Shown one piece after another: positions 27,751-36,490 of a DNA stretch of 64,000 nt (the first letter of the stretch is position 1; each line of letters opens with the position of its first letter). The notes beneath the pieces were generated by a model. It did no database searches. It worked only from the letters and a program-made list of their open reading frames with translations, and was not told the DNA's origin. The stretch lies in contig AP018180.1 of assembly GCA_002368155.1 (NCBI GenBank), positions 3,412,719 to 3,476,718 of the forward strand. The letters run 5' to 3'. Made by a program: the position numbers and the translations under genes. This stretch comes from Nostoc carneum NIES-2107 (GTDB lineage: Bacteria; Cyanobacteriota; Cyanobacteriia; Cyanobacteriales; Nostocaceae).

Positions 27751-27780
27751 GGGGAGTAGGAGCGATCGCTCCTACTCCCC
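27751..27780. terminator. Perfect 30-bp palindrome centred on a HIP1 site, between convergent genes
   Basis: GGGGAGTAGGAGCGA is followed directly by its exact inverse complement, so the centre reads GCGATCGC. It lies between two convergent genes and could end both transcripts, though U tracts are missing. Confidence 0.5.
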
Positions 27781-27788
27781 TCCGATTG

Positions 27789-28019
27789 CTAGCTTAAATT
27801 ACTTGCTTTCTTAACTACTTCCTTTAACTCTTCAAAGGAGATACTACCGTCTTTATCTCCATGCATAGCTAGCAATTCCTGGGGGCTACTGACACCTGTT
27901 TCAGCCGAGATAATTGCACTTAAACCAGGGCTTAAAAAAAGCTCATTAATGGAGATTTTGCCATCTTGATCGATATCCAAGGTATTAAAAAGAGATTGAA
28001 GCTCTTGCTCGGTTGCCAT
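27789..28019 (-). CDS. EF-hand calcium-binding protein (CSE-like), 76 aa
   Basis: Two EF-hands fill this small acidic protein. Loop 1 is canonical (DIDQDGKISINE, residues 14-25). Loop 2 (HGDKDGSISFEE, about 53-64) has His in place of the first Asp, so calcium binding there may be weaker. Filamentous cyanobacteria have a conserved small EF-hand calcium sensor (CSE) linked to photosynthesis and heterocyst signalling. This protein has that size and layout, but the orthology is inferred. Confidence 0.88.
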   Translation of the reverse strand: MATEQELQSLFNTLDIDQDGKISINELFLSPGLSAIISAETGVSSPQELLAMHGDKDGSISFEELKEVVKKASNLS

Positions 28020-28331
28020 GACTTTACTATTTGAATTAATTTTTCAATTTAATATGTCTTAATTAAATAAACTTACTATCCTGAGACATAAAAACGGGTA
28101 TCGTTAGGGCTTAGATGTTATTTATAAAGTAAAAATAAAATTACTGTAGGGTGTGTTAGGCGCACATGGCGAGATATTTGTCATCTAAACGATAATTTCA
28201 TCGCCTAACGCACCGTCTTATATATCGGGTTTGCGGTGCATAATCCTGCCGTATAAAACAACAATTAACGCTGTTGGGTAGGGTTGGCGGTGCGTTAGCC
28301 TTGGCGTAACGCACCCTGTTGATTTAACTCT
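28020..28331. other. Intergenic with GTGCGTTA palindromes, 312 bases
   Basis: No gene is visible. GGTGCGTTA...TAACGCACC (28289-28315) and a degenerate partner (GGTGTGTTAGGCGCAC near 28150, GCCTAACGCACC near 28203) form nested inverted repeats before the convergent M3 peptidase stop. Confidence 0.5.
28289..28315. repeat. Dispersed palindrome, GGTGCGTTA type
   Basis: GGTGCGTTA and TAACGCACC are inverted around a 9-base centre. It is related to the palindrome at 2433-2459. It lies 17 bases beyond the M3 peptidase stop and may serve as its terminator hairpin. Confidence 0.6.
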
Positions 28332-30437
28332 TTAAGCTGTCGCCGCTAAACCGTTGTGTCGCAGCAAAGGTGCGGTACTCGGTTCACGTCCCCGGAAGGT
28401 TTTAAATACTTCCATTGGGTGCTTGCTACCACCCAGCGCCAGCACTGTATCACGGTAGCGTCTACCTGTAGCTTTAATAGCGCTTTCGTCTTCCAGTCCA
28501 GCTTCTTCAAACGCAGCGAAAGCATCAGCACTCAGTACTTCTGCCCATTTATAGCTGTAGTAACCTGCCGCATAACCACCACCAAAAATGTGCCCAAACG
28601 CACATAAAAAAGCATCTTCTGGTAATGGGGGTATAACGGTGGTAGTTTTGGCTATGCGCTGGCGGACATCAGCAGGAGTTTCCGCGCCACCAGGACGATA
28701 GCGAGAGTGTAATTCTAAATCTACACTGCTAAAGTGGAGTTGCCGCAACATCGCACTACCACTCATATAATTACGAGCTGCAATCAGCTTTTGGTAATAA
28801 TGCTCTGGTAGCGGTTCACCTGTTTCATAATGCTTCGCCATACCAAACAAAGTGGGGCGTTCGTAACACCAGTTTTCCATAAATTGGCTGGGTAGTTCGA
28901 CTGCATCCCACTCAACGTTATTTATACCAGCAGCGCCAGTATAATCTACTTTGGTGAGCATATGCTGTAAACCATGTCCAAACTCGTGGAAGAGTGTTTC
29001 CACTTCATTGAAAGTCATTAAGCTGGGCTTGCCATCAATCGGGGGAGTTTGGTTACAGACTAAATATGCTACAGGTAAACGCACGCTACTGCTACCATTT
29101 TCTGTAGTTCTACCACGATTAATGCAGATATCCATCCACGCACCACCGCGTTTTTCGGCGGGGCGGCTGTAGGGATCTAAATAAAAGTAGGCTATGGGTG
29201 TGCCTGTTTCATCAGCTATTTGAAAATAACGCACATCCTCTTGCCATACTGGGGCTTGACCATCTGCGGGGGTGACTGTAACGCCAAATAAGCGATTAAC
29301 TAAGCCAAATAAGCCATCCAGTACTTGGGGAAGGGGGAAGTAAGGGCGTAATTCTTCCGCAGTAAAGGAGAATTTTTCTTCTCGCTGACGTTCCGCCCAG
29401 AAGCTAATATCCCAGTGTTTTAAATCTTCGGCTTCTTTTGCGCCTTTGGAGGCTGCAAAGGCTTTGAGTTCTGCTAAATCTTTAACGGCTGCATCATAAC
29501 TGACGCGACGCAGTTCTTCTAACAGTGCTTCCACTGCTTCGACATTGGGAGCCATTTTACTAGCTAGGCTCAATTCCGCAAAATTGTTAAAGCCTAGTAA
29601 CCCGGATAGTTCTTGGCGTAATTCTAATATGCGCCCAATTAGGGGATTATTATCTAACTCGCCGGATGCAGCACGACTAATAAAAGCTTTGTACAGCTGT
29701 TCGCGCAAATCTCGGCGGGTGCTGTGCTGCATAAAGGGGCCGTAACTGGGGAAATCTAAGGTGATGCGCCAAGGGCCATTTTCTGGTGTCGCATTTTCTT
29801 CCCCAGCCGCACGGGCGGCTTGGGCTGCTAGGCTGAGTAAGCTTTGGGGTAAGCCGTCGATTTCTTCTTTGGTGGTGAGGGTGATGCTAAAGGCTTTGGT
29901 AGCATCGAGGACATGGTTAGAGAACTTAGTCGAAAGTTCTGCTAACTCCATCTGAATAGCGTTGAAACGTTCCTTTGCTTCTCCTTCTAAGCCCACACCA
30001 GAAAGTTCCGCATCCCGAATTGCAGCTTCTACAATTCTTTGCTGGGCTGATTCCAAGCTATTCCAAGCATCACTAGCACGGAGAGCCTTAAAAGCATTGT
30101 AGAGCGGTTGGCTTTGACCCAGCTTGGTGATAAATTGCACTACATCTGGTTGCACAGCTTCATGAGCTTCCCGTAGTTCTGGGCTATTCTTAACACCCAT
30201 TAAATGGTTGACTATACCCCAACTCCAAGACAGCTTATCTGAGATTTTGTCTAAAGGTTCTACTAAACCACTCCAAGTAGGCTGGACATTCTTTTCTAAA
30301 GCAGTAAGTTCGGAATCCAGTTCTGTTAACAGTTCCTTGAAAGCTGGGATTACTTGTTCCGCTTTGATTTCCGCAAAGGGAGGTAAGCCAGCACCCTTGA
30401 GTAGGGGATTCTGAGAAAGAGTAGCACTTTGAGTCAT
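28332..30437 (-). CDS. prlC: M3-family metallopeptidase (oligopeptidase A type)
   Basis: Oligopeptidase A degrades short peptides in the cytosol, including cleaved signal peptides. The 701-residue length is typical. The zinc site is TLFHEFGHGLQHML (HExxH near residue 485), with the third ligand expected in NNVEWDAVELPSQFMENW. The segment FGHIFGGGYAAGYYSYKW near the C-terminus is the conserved substrate-binding part of the M3 family. It has no signal peptide. It appears monocistronic. Confidence 0.95.
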   Translation of the reverse strand: MTQSATLSQNPLLKGAGLPPFAEIKAEQVIPAFKELLTELDSELTALEKNVQPTWSGLVEPLDKISDKLSWSWGIVNHLMGVKNSPELREAHEAVQPDVVQFITKLGQSQPLYNAFKALRASDAWNSLESAQQRIVEAAIRDAELSGVGLEGEAKERFNAIQMELAELSTKFSNHVLDATKAFSITLTTKEEIDGLPQSLLSLAAQAARAAGEENATPENGPWRITLDFPSYGPFMQHSTRRDLREQLYKAFISRAASGELDNNPLIGRILELRQELSGLLGFNNFAELSLASKMAPNVEAVEALLEELRRVSYDAAVKDLAELKAFAASKGAKEAEDLKHWDISFWAERQREEKFSFTAEELRPYFPLPQVLDGLFGLVNRLFGVTVTPADGQAPVWQEDVRYFQIADETGTPIAYFYLDPYSRPAEKRGGAWMDICINRGRTTENGSSSVRLPVAYLVCNQTPPIDGKPSLMTFNEVETLFHEFGHGLQHMLTKVDYTGAAGINNVEWDAVELPSQFMENWCYERPTLFGMAKHYETGEPLPEHYYQKLIAARNYMSGSAMLRQLHFSSVDLELHSRYRPGGAETPADVRQRIAKTTTVIPPLPEDAFLCAFGHIFGGGYAAGYYSYKWAEVLSADAFAAFEEAGLEDESAIKATGRRYRDTVLALGGSKHPMEVFKTFRGREPSTAPLLRHNGLAATA

Positions 30438-30642
30438 GATTGTGTGTGAGATGCGATCGCTCTTGGTTAATTATGATTTTTGTTTATATTCTTCTAATGT
30501 AGCGATCGCGGTGCGTTTTCGGGGGATTGGGGGTTGGGGAATGGGGAATGGGTAATGAGGAAGGGGCAAAGGGGAATGGTGCGTTGCGCTGCGCGACAAC
30601 ACACCCTACGTTTCATCAATAATAAAAACAAATAAAATTACT
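30438..30642. repeat. Short gap with GGGGATT-type repeats and a TGCGTT palindrome
   Basis: It contains heptamer-like units (GGGGGATTGGGGGTTGGGG near 30519-30538) and a GGTGCGTTGCGCTGCGCGACAAC segment (about 30585-30600) related to the palindromes at 2433 and 28289. Confidence 0.5.
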
Positions 30643-31179
30643 CTAAGCTAATTGCAAATGAGGACATTTTTGTAAGAAGCTAGATGCTTTTTGACGAGCA
30701 TTATTATTATCAATATTTACGGGTGTAGGGCGGATGATGCCATTAAATAAATCATCCAAACCGTAGGGGGTAAAAAATTGCCATTCTCCTTGAGCATTTA
30801 ACCGCACTCCTACAGCCGTTGCAGTATGTAACCATTGGGCGATACCGTCTTCTGTACTATTGTAGGTTCTTTCGCCATCACGCCAACGGGCAAAGCTAGC
30901 TTGATTTTTGACATCAAACTCGTGGTTAGGAAACTGTTCTTGGAGAATAGCTTTTGCTGTTTGTTCTTGGGAACGGTTTCCTTGGATATCGAAAAATGCA
31001 ATATCAAAATCTTTGATGACTAAAGCGCAATCATTACCAAAAATTGCGCGCCAAACAGTGTTTCGCACCGCACCGCCTGCTAACCACCAGTCAGGTAGGT
31101 TAAGTTGTGCGATCGCTCTTAAAATTATCCCCACAGGTGAATCAGCCAGAATCATCTGTAAGCGAGTGTTACTGTTCAT
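30643..31179 (-). CDS. Nucleotidyltransferase family protein
   Basis: The fold signature is WWLAGGAVRNTVW (helix with GG and R) followed by DFDIAFFD, the paired acidic residues that bind metal in the Pol-beta-like nucleotidyltransferases. A second acid is likely in NHEFDVKNQ. The ATG at 31179 (MNSNTRLQMILADSPVG) is preferred over the in-frame start at 31209, whose first residues are poorly typical. The length is then 178. The substrate of this small family is unknown. It is divergent from the next gene. Confidence 0.8.
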   Translation of the reverse strand: MNSNTRLQMILADSPVGIILRAIAQLNLPDWWLAGGAVRNTVWRAIFGNDCALVIKDFDIAFFDIQGNRSQEQTAKAILQEQFPNHEFDVKNQASFARWRDGERTYNSTEDGIAQWLHTATAVGVRLNAQGEWQFFTPYGLDDLFNGIIRPTPVNIDNNNARQKASSFLQKCPHLQLA

Positions 31180-31337
31180 ATCAAAGTTCAGATAATTTTT
31201 AGCTAGCAAGCGAAAATATTACCATTCATTTTTGCCGAAGTTTGTTTAATTATTCATTCGTAGTATAAATATCGAATAATTGTGTGCTAGTCCAAAAATT
31301 AAATTTAATTTTTAAATTCAATTTTTATTTTTGAATT

Positions 31338-32603
31338 ATGGAAGACTTATTTGCCAGCATCAACCTGACTCTAAATCCGGAACTACCTTCTATTACAGAG
31401 TCACAGCAAGCATTGTTCACAGAACTCAGCATAGATGAAAATCAACCAGGGACAATTCTGCGTGATTTCCAATCTTTACTAAATTTTATCCAACCGCAAG
31501 GCGTAGAAGTCAGTAGCGTTAATCATCTTTTACCACTAAAAGTCTTATCAAAACTGAATTTACAATTAAGCCACCCAATCGATACTAAACTAAAACGTCC
31601 TGTACAAAAATCATATCCTTACATCAATGGGCTTTATCTGTTATTACGTAGTTCAGGAATAGTGCAAATTAAATCTCAAGGTAAAAAACAATTTTTAGTA
31701 TTAGATGAAGCTGTTTTAGAATCTTGGTTTAAGCTCAATTTTACAGAACGTTATTTCACCTTATTGGAAGCTTGGTTAATTTGGGGAAATAACGAAATTT
31801 TGGGAGAACGCCAAGATGCATGGAATAATTTATTTAAATGTATTCAATTTTGGGCGCGGATTCCTGACCAAGGCTTAAAGTTTGCTAAATATGACGAGCA
31901 ACAAGTTCTTGGTTATTATCCTGGTCTGCATAATATTGCTTTATTAGAATTATTTGGTTTACTAACCATTCAACAAGCAAAAGCTCAAGAAGGTAAGGGA
32001 TGGCGCATTACCAGTGTAGAGCGTTTACCCCTTGGTGATGCGATGTTTAGGTTACTCTTCCCTGTAGGTATCACAGGCAAATTTGAGGAAGAGATAAATA
32101 TAAATTTTGGGCAATTACAGCCTCATTTTCAGCCGTTCTTTCCTGAATGGCAAAATAATTTAATCCTTCCTAAACAAGGATTTACTGATGGTATTTATAT
32201 TTTTAAAGTATCGGTTGCTAAATCTTGGCGACGAATTGCTATCCCAGCAAAAAGAGAATTTAGCTGGTTAGCTAACACAATTCTTGATGCTTTTGATTTC
32301 GACTACGATCATCTATATGAATTTAGTTATAAAGACCGTTTTGGTCGTACTTGTACAATAGGTCATCCCTATACAGAATCACCCCCATTTGCCGATCAAG
32401 TCCGTATTGGTGATTTACCATTAGAACCAGGGACAAGCATGACTTATCTTTATGATTTTGGTGATAATTGGCAATTTCATGTGCAATTAGAAGACATCCA
32501 ACCACCAGATAACAAAATCAAAAAAGCCAAAATCTTAGAAATTCACGGCGACGCACCGCAACAATATTGGAGTGAAGATGATGATTGGGATGAAGATGAG
32601 TGA
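31338..32603 (+). CDS. Plasmid pRiA4b ORF-3 family protein
   Basis: The C-terminal half (about 290-410) has the pRiA4b ORF-3 pattern: YIFKVSVAKSWRRIAIPAKREFSWLANTILDAFDFDYDHLYEF, then GMS/T-YLYDFGDNWQFHVQLED and a very acidic end (SEDDDWDEDE). The family is widespread, includes an IS1096-TnpR-like subgroup and has no proven biochemical role. The N-terminal 280 residues are helical and unrecognised. No mobile element surrounds it. Confidence 0.85.
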   Translation: MEDLFASINLTLNPELPSITESQQALFTELSIDENQPGTILRDFQSLLNFIQPQGVEVSSVNHLLPLKVLSKLNLQLSHPIDTKLKRPVQKSYPYINGLYLLLRSSGIVQIKSQGKKQFLVLDEAVLESWFKLNFTERYFTLLEAWLIWGNNEILGERQDAWNNLFKCIQFWARIPDQGLKFAKYDEQQVLGYYPGLHNIALLELFGLLTIQQAKAQEGKGWRITSVERLPLGDAMFRLLFPVGITGKFEEEININFGQLQPHFQPFFPEWQNNLILPKQGFTDGIYIFKVSVAKSWRRIAIPAKREFSWLANTILDAFDFDYDHLYEFSYKDRFGRTCTIGHPYTESPPFADQVRIGDLPLEPGTSMTYLYDFGDNWQFHVQLEDIQPPDNKIKKAKILEIHGDAPQQYWSEDDDWDEDE

Positions 32604-32752
32604 GGGACTTCTAACTAAAAATATACGGGGAACAAACATTGTTTGCGCCCCTACCCATGTACTTCATTTAGCTGAAACAAGCTGTAATTCTTTTACCCCT
32701 TACGGGGATGGAAAATATGTATGATATTGATTCAAGTTAACAGTGATATAAA

Positions 32753-33544
32753 TTACACCATAGATTTTGTTTTAGCACCCATAACTTGTTTTGCGATCAC
32801 ACTGATTGTTTCTGTCCAAGGATGATTGGGATACTGTAAGCTGAAAATGCCACTACTGCCTAAATTAAACATTTCTTCACTCACAGGTAAAATTCCAGCT
32901 ACAGGGGTGGCGTAAGTATTTTGGATTTTTTGCCGTAAATCACTAAAATTTAAAGATGGTAGTGCTTTGTTAACCACTAAAAGCATTTTTGGTACTTCTA
33001 ATTTCTTAGCCACATCAACTGCTACGGCTGTCCCTTGGTAATCTTGTTTATCGGGACGCAGAATCAACACCAAAGTATCAGAAAGAATAATCGACAGCAA
33101 GGTTTCTTCGTTAATCCCAGGGTGAGTATCAATTAATAGATAATCTAGTTTTAAACGCTTCACTAAATGACGTAAACCATCATTCAGCAAGCGTGCGTCA
33201 TAACCTTCGCGTAAAATCCGAGAAATATCACTCATCTTAATACTAGAAGGCAAGAGATAAATATTTCCCTGACGGCTAAATAAAGATGGTTTTTGTTTGA
33301 GAACAGAACTCACATCATAAACTGCATCTTCAATCGCACAACGTCCCCATAAATAATCATTCAGGGTATAGCGAATGCGTGCTTCCTCTAACCCAAACAA
33401 AACATGAATACCAGGAGATTGAATATCAGTATCAACAACTCCTACTCGCTTTCCAGAACGAGCAATTAAAGTAGCCAGATTACTTGTGACGTTTGATTTA
33501 CCAGTTCCGCCACGGAATGAATGCACAGAAATTATTTCAGACAC
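32753..33544 (-). CDS. ParA/MinD-family ATPase
   Basis: The 263-residue protein begins SEIISVHSFRGGTGKSNVTSNLATL, a deviant Walker A in which the signature Lys of KGGxGK[ST] is Arg. Other motifs are GVVDTDIQSPGIHVLFGL (Walker A', Asp), LLIDTHPGINEET (Walker B) and LVVNKALP. Such proteins position cell components or regulate assemblies by ATP-driven dimerisation. It lacks a MinD membrane-targeting helix at the C-terminus. It follows the DUF3365 gene by 98 bases on the same strand, which suggests joint function. Confidence 0.88.
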   Translation of the reverse strand: MSEIISVHSFRGGTGKSNVTSNLATLIARSGKRVGVVDTDIQSPGIHVLFGLEEARIRYTLNDYLWGRCAIEDAVYDVSSVLKQKPSLFSRQGNIYLLPSSIKMSDISRILREGYDARLLNDGLRHLVKRLKLDYLLIDTHPGINEETLLSIILSDTLVLILRPDKQDYQGTAVAVDVAKKLEVPKMLLVVNKALPSLNFSDLRQKIQNTYATPVAGILPVSEEMFNLGSSGIFSLQYPNHPWTETISVIAKQVMGAKTKSMV

Positions 33545-33642
33545 GATAAAACCTCAATGGTAATTAGTAGTTCGTAATTCGTAATTCGTAATTGGGGAAG
33601 GGGGAAAGGGGAATGGGGAATTAATATTTTTCTCCCTCATCC

Positions 33643-34707
33643 TCACTGATTCCCGTTGTTGCGTTTACTTCTCATAATCCTTGCTTCTTCTTGCAATTGT
33701 TGGAATGATTCTGATTCCGCAATTTCTGCGACTTGACGCGCGCGTCTTGTTTCATCAATTTCAATTCGTAGTTTTTGCAATTGCTGCGTCATTTGTTGTT
33801 CACGAGCATAAATTTCATGCATCATGCGTTGAAAAACTCTTCCCATTTGTCCTAATTCGTCATTACGTTTAACAATGGGTGTGAGCTTTTGACGGTCAAA
33901 TTCTTCGGCTTCTTCAGAACTAATTTGAGCCATAGTCATTTTCTGCGCTAATTGTGCCATCGGTTTGAGGGGTTGTAGCACATTGCGTTTCAGTAAATAA
34001 TTAATTAATAAAATCACTAAAGCAAAGATGCCAATAAACAAGCTAATAAATAACATAAAAGCTCGATTGGCATCATCAAAAACCCTTTTAGCAGGAAGAT
34101 ATATAATTTGTGTGCCTAGCACTTTATTGAGTTCCCAGCCAAAGCCATTTTCGGAACCGTAACTTAAAAGATGACTTTTTGGTGCTGCTTCAGGGGTGCT
34201 ATGGCAACGTAAACAAGTCGAGTTTGTCATCACAAAAGGACGAGCAGTATAGAAAAGTTTCTCCTCAAAAGAGTCACGAAAACCAGAAATACTTTTCAGT
34301 TCCGGTTCATTACGAAACCTTTCAATAATCTGCATTTCAAAATTATCAGCCTTATCCCTTAAATTTGTCGGATTAATGTTGGCATCTTTATAAAAGAAAT
34401 CTTTAAAATCTGGGTTTTTGCGAAGATTTTCAAATACTTCTCTAACTGCAAAGCTAGGAATAGTTTCCGGGATAAATGTCGATTGAGTATCCACCATCGG
34501 TAACAGCAGCGGACTAATCTTGGTATTTGTATAGTTCCTCACCGAACTCATCGTTTCTGCCACAATTTGGCTACGATACCCAATTTCGGTTTCCGCCTTC
34601 TGTTCTAGTGCATGAGATAACGTAATACCACTAACTGCGATCGCGCAGAGGAAAACCAGCGATAGAAGAAAGGTAAATTTAGTTGCTAATTTAAATCTGT
34701 TCAACAT
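33643..34707 (-). CDS. DUF3365 (Tll0287-like) haem-binding HAMP sensor without output domain
   Basis: The 354-residue protein has an N-terminal transmembrane helix (FTFLLSLVFLCAIAVSGITL) and an extracytoplasmic DUF3365 domain. That domain contains a single c-type haem motif, CLRCHST, near residue 185. A second helix (FMLFISLFIGIFALVILLINYLL, about 230-255), a HAMP segment and a C-terminal coiled coil follow. There is no kinase, cyclase or methyl-accepting domain. It could sense redox state or a gas and signal through a partner. The ParA/MinD ATPase directly downstream is the obvious candidate. Confidence 0.87.
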   Translation of the reverse strand: MLNRFKLATKFTFLLSLVFLCAIAVSGITLSHALEQKAETEIGYRSQIVAETMSSVRNYTNTKISPLLLPMVDTQSTFIPETIPSFAVREVFENLRKNPDFKDFFYKDANINPTNLRDKADNFEMQIIERFRNEPELKSISGFRDSFEEKLFYTARPFVMTNSTCLRCHSTPEAAPKSHLLSYGSENGFGWELNKVLGTQIIYLPAKRVFDDANRAFMLFISLFIGIFALVILLINYLLKRNVLQPLKPMAQLAQKMTMAQISSEEAEEFDRQKLTPIVKRNDELGQMGRVFQRMMHEIYAREQQMTQQLQKLRIEIDETRRARQVAEIAESESFQQLQEEARIMRSKRNNGNQ

Positions 34708-35258
34708 AGCTGTTTCCTCTTTGCTTATAAAATGGTTACCAATTCATGCACTTTAATTAATTGAATATTTTGAGTTTTTATTGGTTTTTAAATTATCCAA
34801 CTACTAACCTTTGCTAATAATATTTAGTCACATATATTAATTAAGCAAGTTTAGCGGTGTTTAGATCCCCGACTTATTCAAGAAGTCGGGGATCTGGATA
34901 ACAGGCAACAAATCACAATTCATAATTACGAATTACGAATTACGAATTGACGAGCTATGTCTATTCATACTGCGAGAAACGTGGAAATTCCAGGTTTTAA
35001 GGCAAACTCACTACTTTTGTGGGAACTAGTCCCCTTAGCCTATGACTAAAGTCTTAGTCCTGGCTAAACCCCATAAGCGAAAGTCAGACAGCTTCTCTTT
35101 ACTTCGCTTAGACAGAATCCTAGACGTTTTTCAGATGTGCATAGCGGGGTTGAATTCGTACTATAGGGACATCAAGCAAGGAAAGCGAAAGCAAACAACA
35201 AACAAATCGCTCTCGGCGCTGGATTCCACACAAACTGAAACATTAAGGAGAAAACATC
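34708..35258. other. Leader region of the peptide array, 551 bases
   Basis: It holds a strong hairpin (34863-34895) and TACGAAT tandem units (about 34923-34947), then roughly 300 bases of unique sequence up to the first peptide gene. A 74-codon ORF at 35042 overlaps the first peptide gene, has no ribosome site and is rejected. The array promoter should lie here. Confidence 0.5.
34863..34895. repeat. Dispersed hairpin, CCCCGACTT type
   Basis: AGATCCCCGACTT pairs with AAGTCGGGGATCT across a 7-base loop. A relative (AAATTCCCAACTT...AAGTTGGGAATTT) occurs at 50338-50371. Both lie between genes. Confidence 0.7.
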
Positions 35259-35504
35259 ATGTCTGACAACAAACCAATGGAACTATCTGCTGAAGAATTA
35301 GATAACGTTGCTGGTGGTGCAGCTAGCTTAGTTGATGCATTCAATCTCATCGCCAATGATCAACAAATCGGTTCCACAGTTGTTGGTGCTAACGGTGGTA
35401 TTTCCTCTCAAACCGCGCAACAAACTACTGTCTCTGCACAACAGTTGAAGGAAATCAAATTCACAGGCGAAACCTTACCTGGTATTCCTGAGGGTTTATT
35501 CTAG
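35259..35504 (+). CDS. Double-glycine peptide 1 of the array (CTB-type bacteriocin-like), 81 aa
   Basis: The leader MSDNKPMELSAEELDNVAGG (Gly-Gly at 19-20) has the ELDxVAGG form cut by C39 peptidases. The 61-residue remainder starts AASLVDAFNLIANDQQ, contains a second Gly-Gly (46-47, in GANGGISSQTAQ) and ends FTGETLPGIPEGLF. It has no Cys. The TAAGGAGAAAACATCATG ribosome-site context recurs before the later copies. I recall similar cyanobacterial peptides being named CTB family bacteriocins; activity is not established. Export through the NHLP-type transporters downstream is likely. Confidence 0.9.
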   Translation: MSDNKPMELSAEELDNVAGGAASLVDAFNLIANDQQIGSTVVGANGGISSQTAQQTTVSAQQLKEIKFTGETLPGIPEGLF

Positions 35505-35556
35505 TCATTCCACATTCCAAACTGTCAACAAACCAAACAATTAAGGAGAAAACATC

Positions 35557-35802
35557 ATGTCTGACAACAAACCGATGGAACTATCTACTGAAGAACTAGA
35601 TAACGTTGCTGGTGGTGCTGCTAGCGAAGTTTTTGGTAGCAATTTCAACTTCAGTGATCAACAAATTGGTTCAACAGTGATTGGTGCTAACGGTGGTATT
35701 TCCTCTCAAACCGCGCAACAAACTACTGTCTCTGCACAACAGTTGAAGGAAATCAAATTCACAGGCGAAACCTTACCTGGTATTCCTGAGGGTTTATTCT
35801 AG
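35557..35802 (+). CDS. Double-glycine peptide 2 of the array, 81 aa
   Basis: From residue 47 to the stop, and through the following intergenic spacer, it is nearly identical to copy 1, which indicates very recent duplication or gene conversion. The differences concentrate just after the first Gly-Gly, where it reads AASEVFGSNFNFSDQQ. The second Gly-Gly is retained at 46-47. The leader has Thr for Ala at residue 11. It is Cys-free. The repeat unit is 298 bases. Confidence 0.9.
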   Translation: MSDNKPMELSTEELDNVAGGAASEVFGSNFNFSDQQIGSTVIGANGGISSQTAQQTTVSAQQLKEIKFTGETLPGIPEGLF

Positions 35803-35854
35803 TCATTCCACATTCCAAACTGTCAACAAACCAAACAATTAAGGAGAAAACATC

Positions 35855-36109
35855 ATGTCTGACAACAAACCAATGGAACTATCTGCTGAAGAATTAGATA
35901 ACGTTGCTGGTGGTGCTGGTAGTGCTGTTTTTGGTAACAATTTCAACTCCGTTGATCAACAAATTGGTTCAACAGTTCTTGGTGCTAACGGTGGCATTTC
36001 CTCTCAAACCGCGCAACAAACTACTGTTTCTGAACAACATTTAGCTGAATTGAAATTCACAGGCGAAGGTGTTACTGGTCTTCCTGTTAACTTCTATACA
36101 GCTTCCTAA
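35855..36109 (+). CDS. Double-glycine peptide 3 of the array, 84 aa
   Basis: The leader is identical to copy 1. The post-leader segment is AGSAVFGNNFNSVDQQ and the second Gly-Gly is at 46-47. The C-terminal part switches type from SAQQLKEIKFTGE to SEQHLAELKFTGE and ends VTGLPVNFYTAS. It is nearly identical to copy 4 up to the last 15 residues. The ribosome site is AAGGAGAAAACATC. No Cys is present. Confidence 0.9.
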   Translation: MSDNKPMELSAEELDNVAGGAGSAVFGNNFNSVDQQIGSTVLGANGGISSQTAQQTTVSEQHLAELKFTGEGVTGLPVNFYTAS

Positions 36110-36163
36110 TTTAACTCAACAGTACAAATTTCAAACCACACAAAACATTAAGGAGAAAACATC

Positions 36164-36415
36164 ATGTCTGACAACAAACCAATGGAACTATCTGCTGAAG
36201 AATTAGATAACGTTGCTGGTGGTGCTGGTAGTGCTGTTTTTGGTAACAATTTCAACTCCGTTGATCAACAAATCGGTTCAACAGTTCTTGGTGCTAACGG
36301 TGGTATTTCCTCTCAAACCGCGCAACAAACTACTGTTTCTGAACAACATTTAGCTGAATTGAAATTCACTGGCGAAGGTTTTCCTGGTCTGCCTGGTGGC
36401 TTCTATACAGCTTGA
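36164..36415 (+). CDS. Double-glycine peptide 4 of the array, 83 aa
   Basis: It is a near copy of peptide 3, sharing the leader, AGSAVFGNNFNSVDQQ and the GANGGISSQTAQ block. It differs at the C-terminus (GEGFPGLPGGFYTA), which matches copy 5. That mosaic pattern suggests recombination between copies. It is Cys-free, with the standard AAGGAG ribosome site. Confidence 0.9.
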   Translation: MSDNKPMELSAEELDNVAGGAGSAVFGNNFNSVDQQIGSTVLGANGGISSQTAQQTTVSEQHLAELKFTGEGFPGLPGGFYTA

Positions 36416-36490
36416 TAATTATACGGTGCATCTATCAAGTAATTTCGCTAATTGATACAACTTAGACCAAAAAATTAAGGAGAAAATATC

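Noticed and set aside
31338-32603. A mobile element suggested by the pRiA4b ORF-3 name
   Set aside because: No inverted repeats, transposase or other mobile genes surround it; the family is widespread on chromosomes.
35042-35266. 74-codon plus-strand ORF upstream of the peptide array
   Set aside because: It has no ribosome site, overlaps the first peptide gene's start and shows no recognisable protein features; it is more likely leader RNA.
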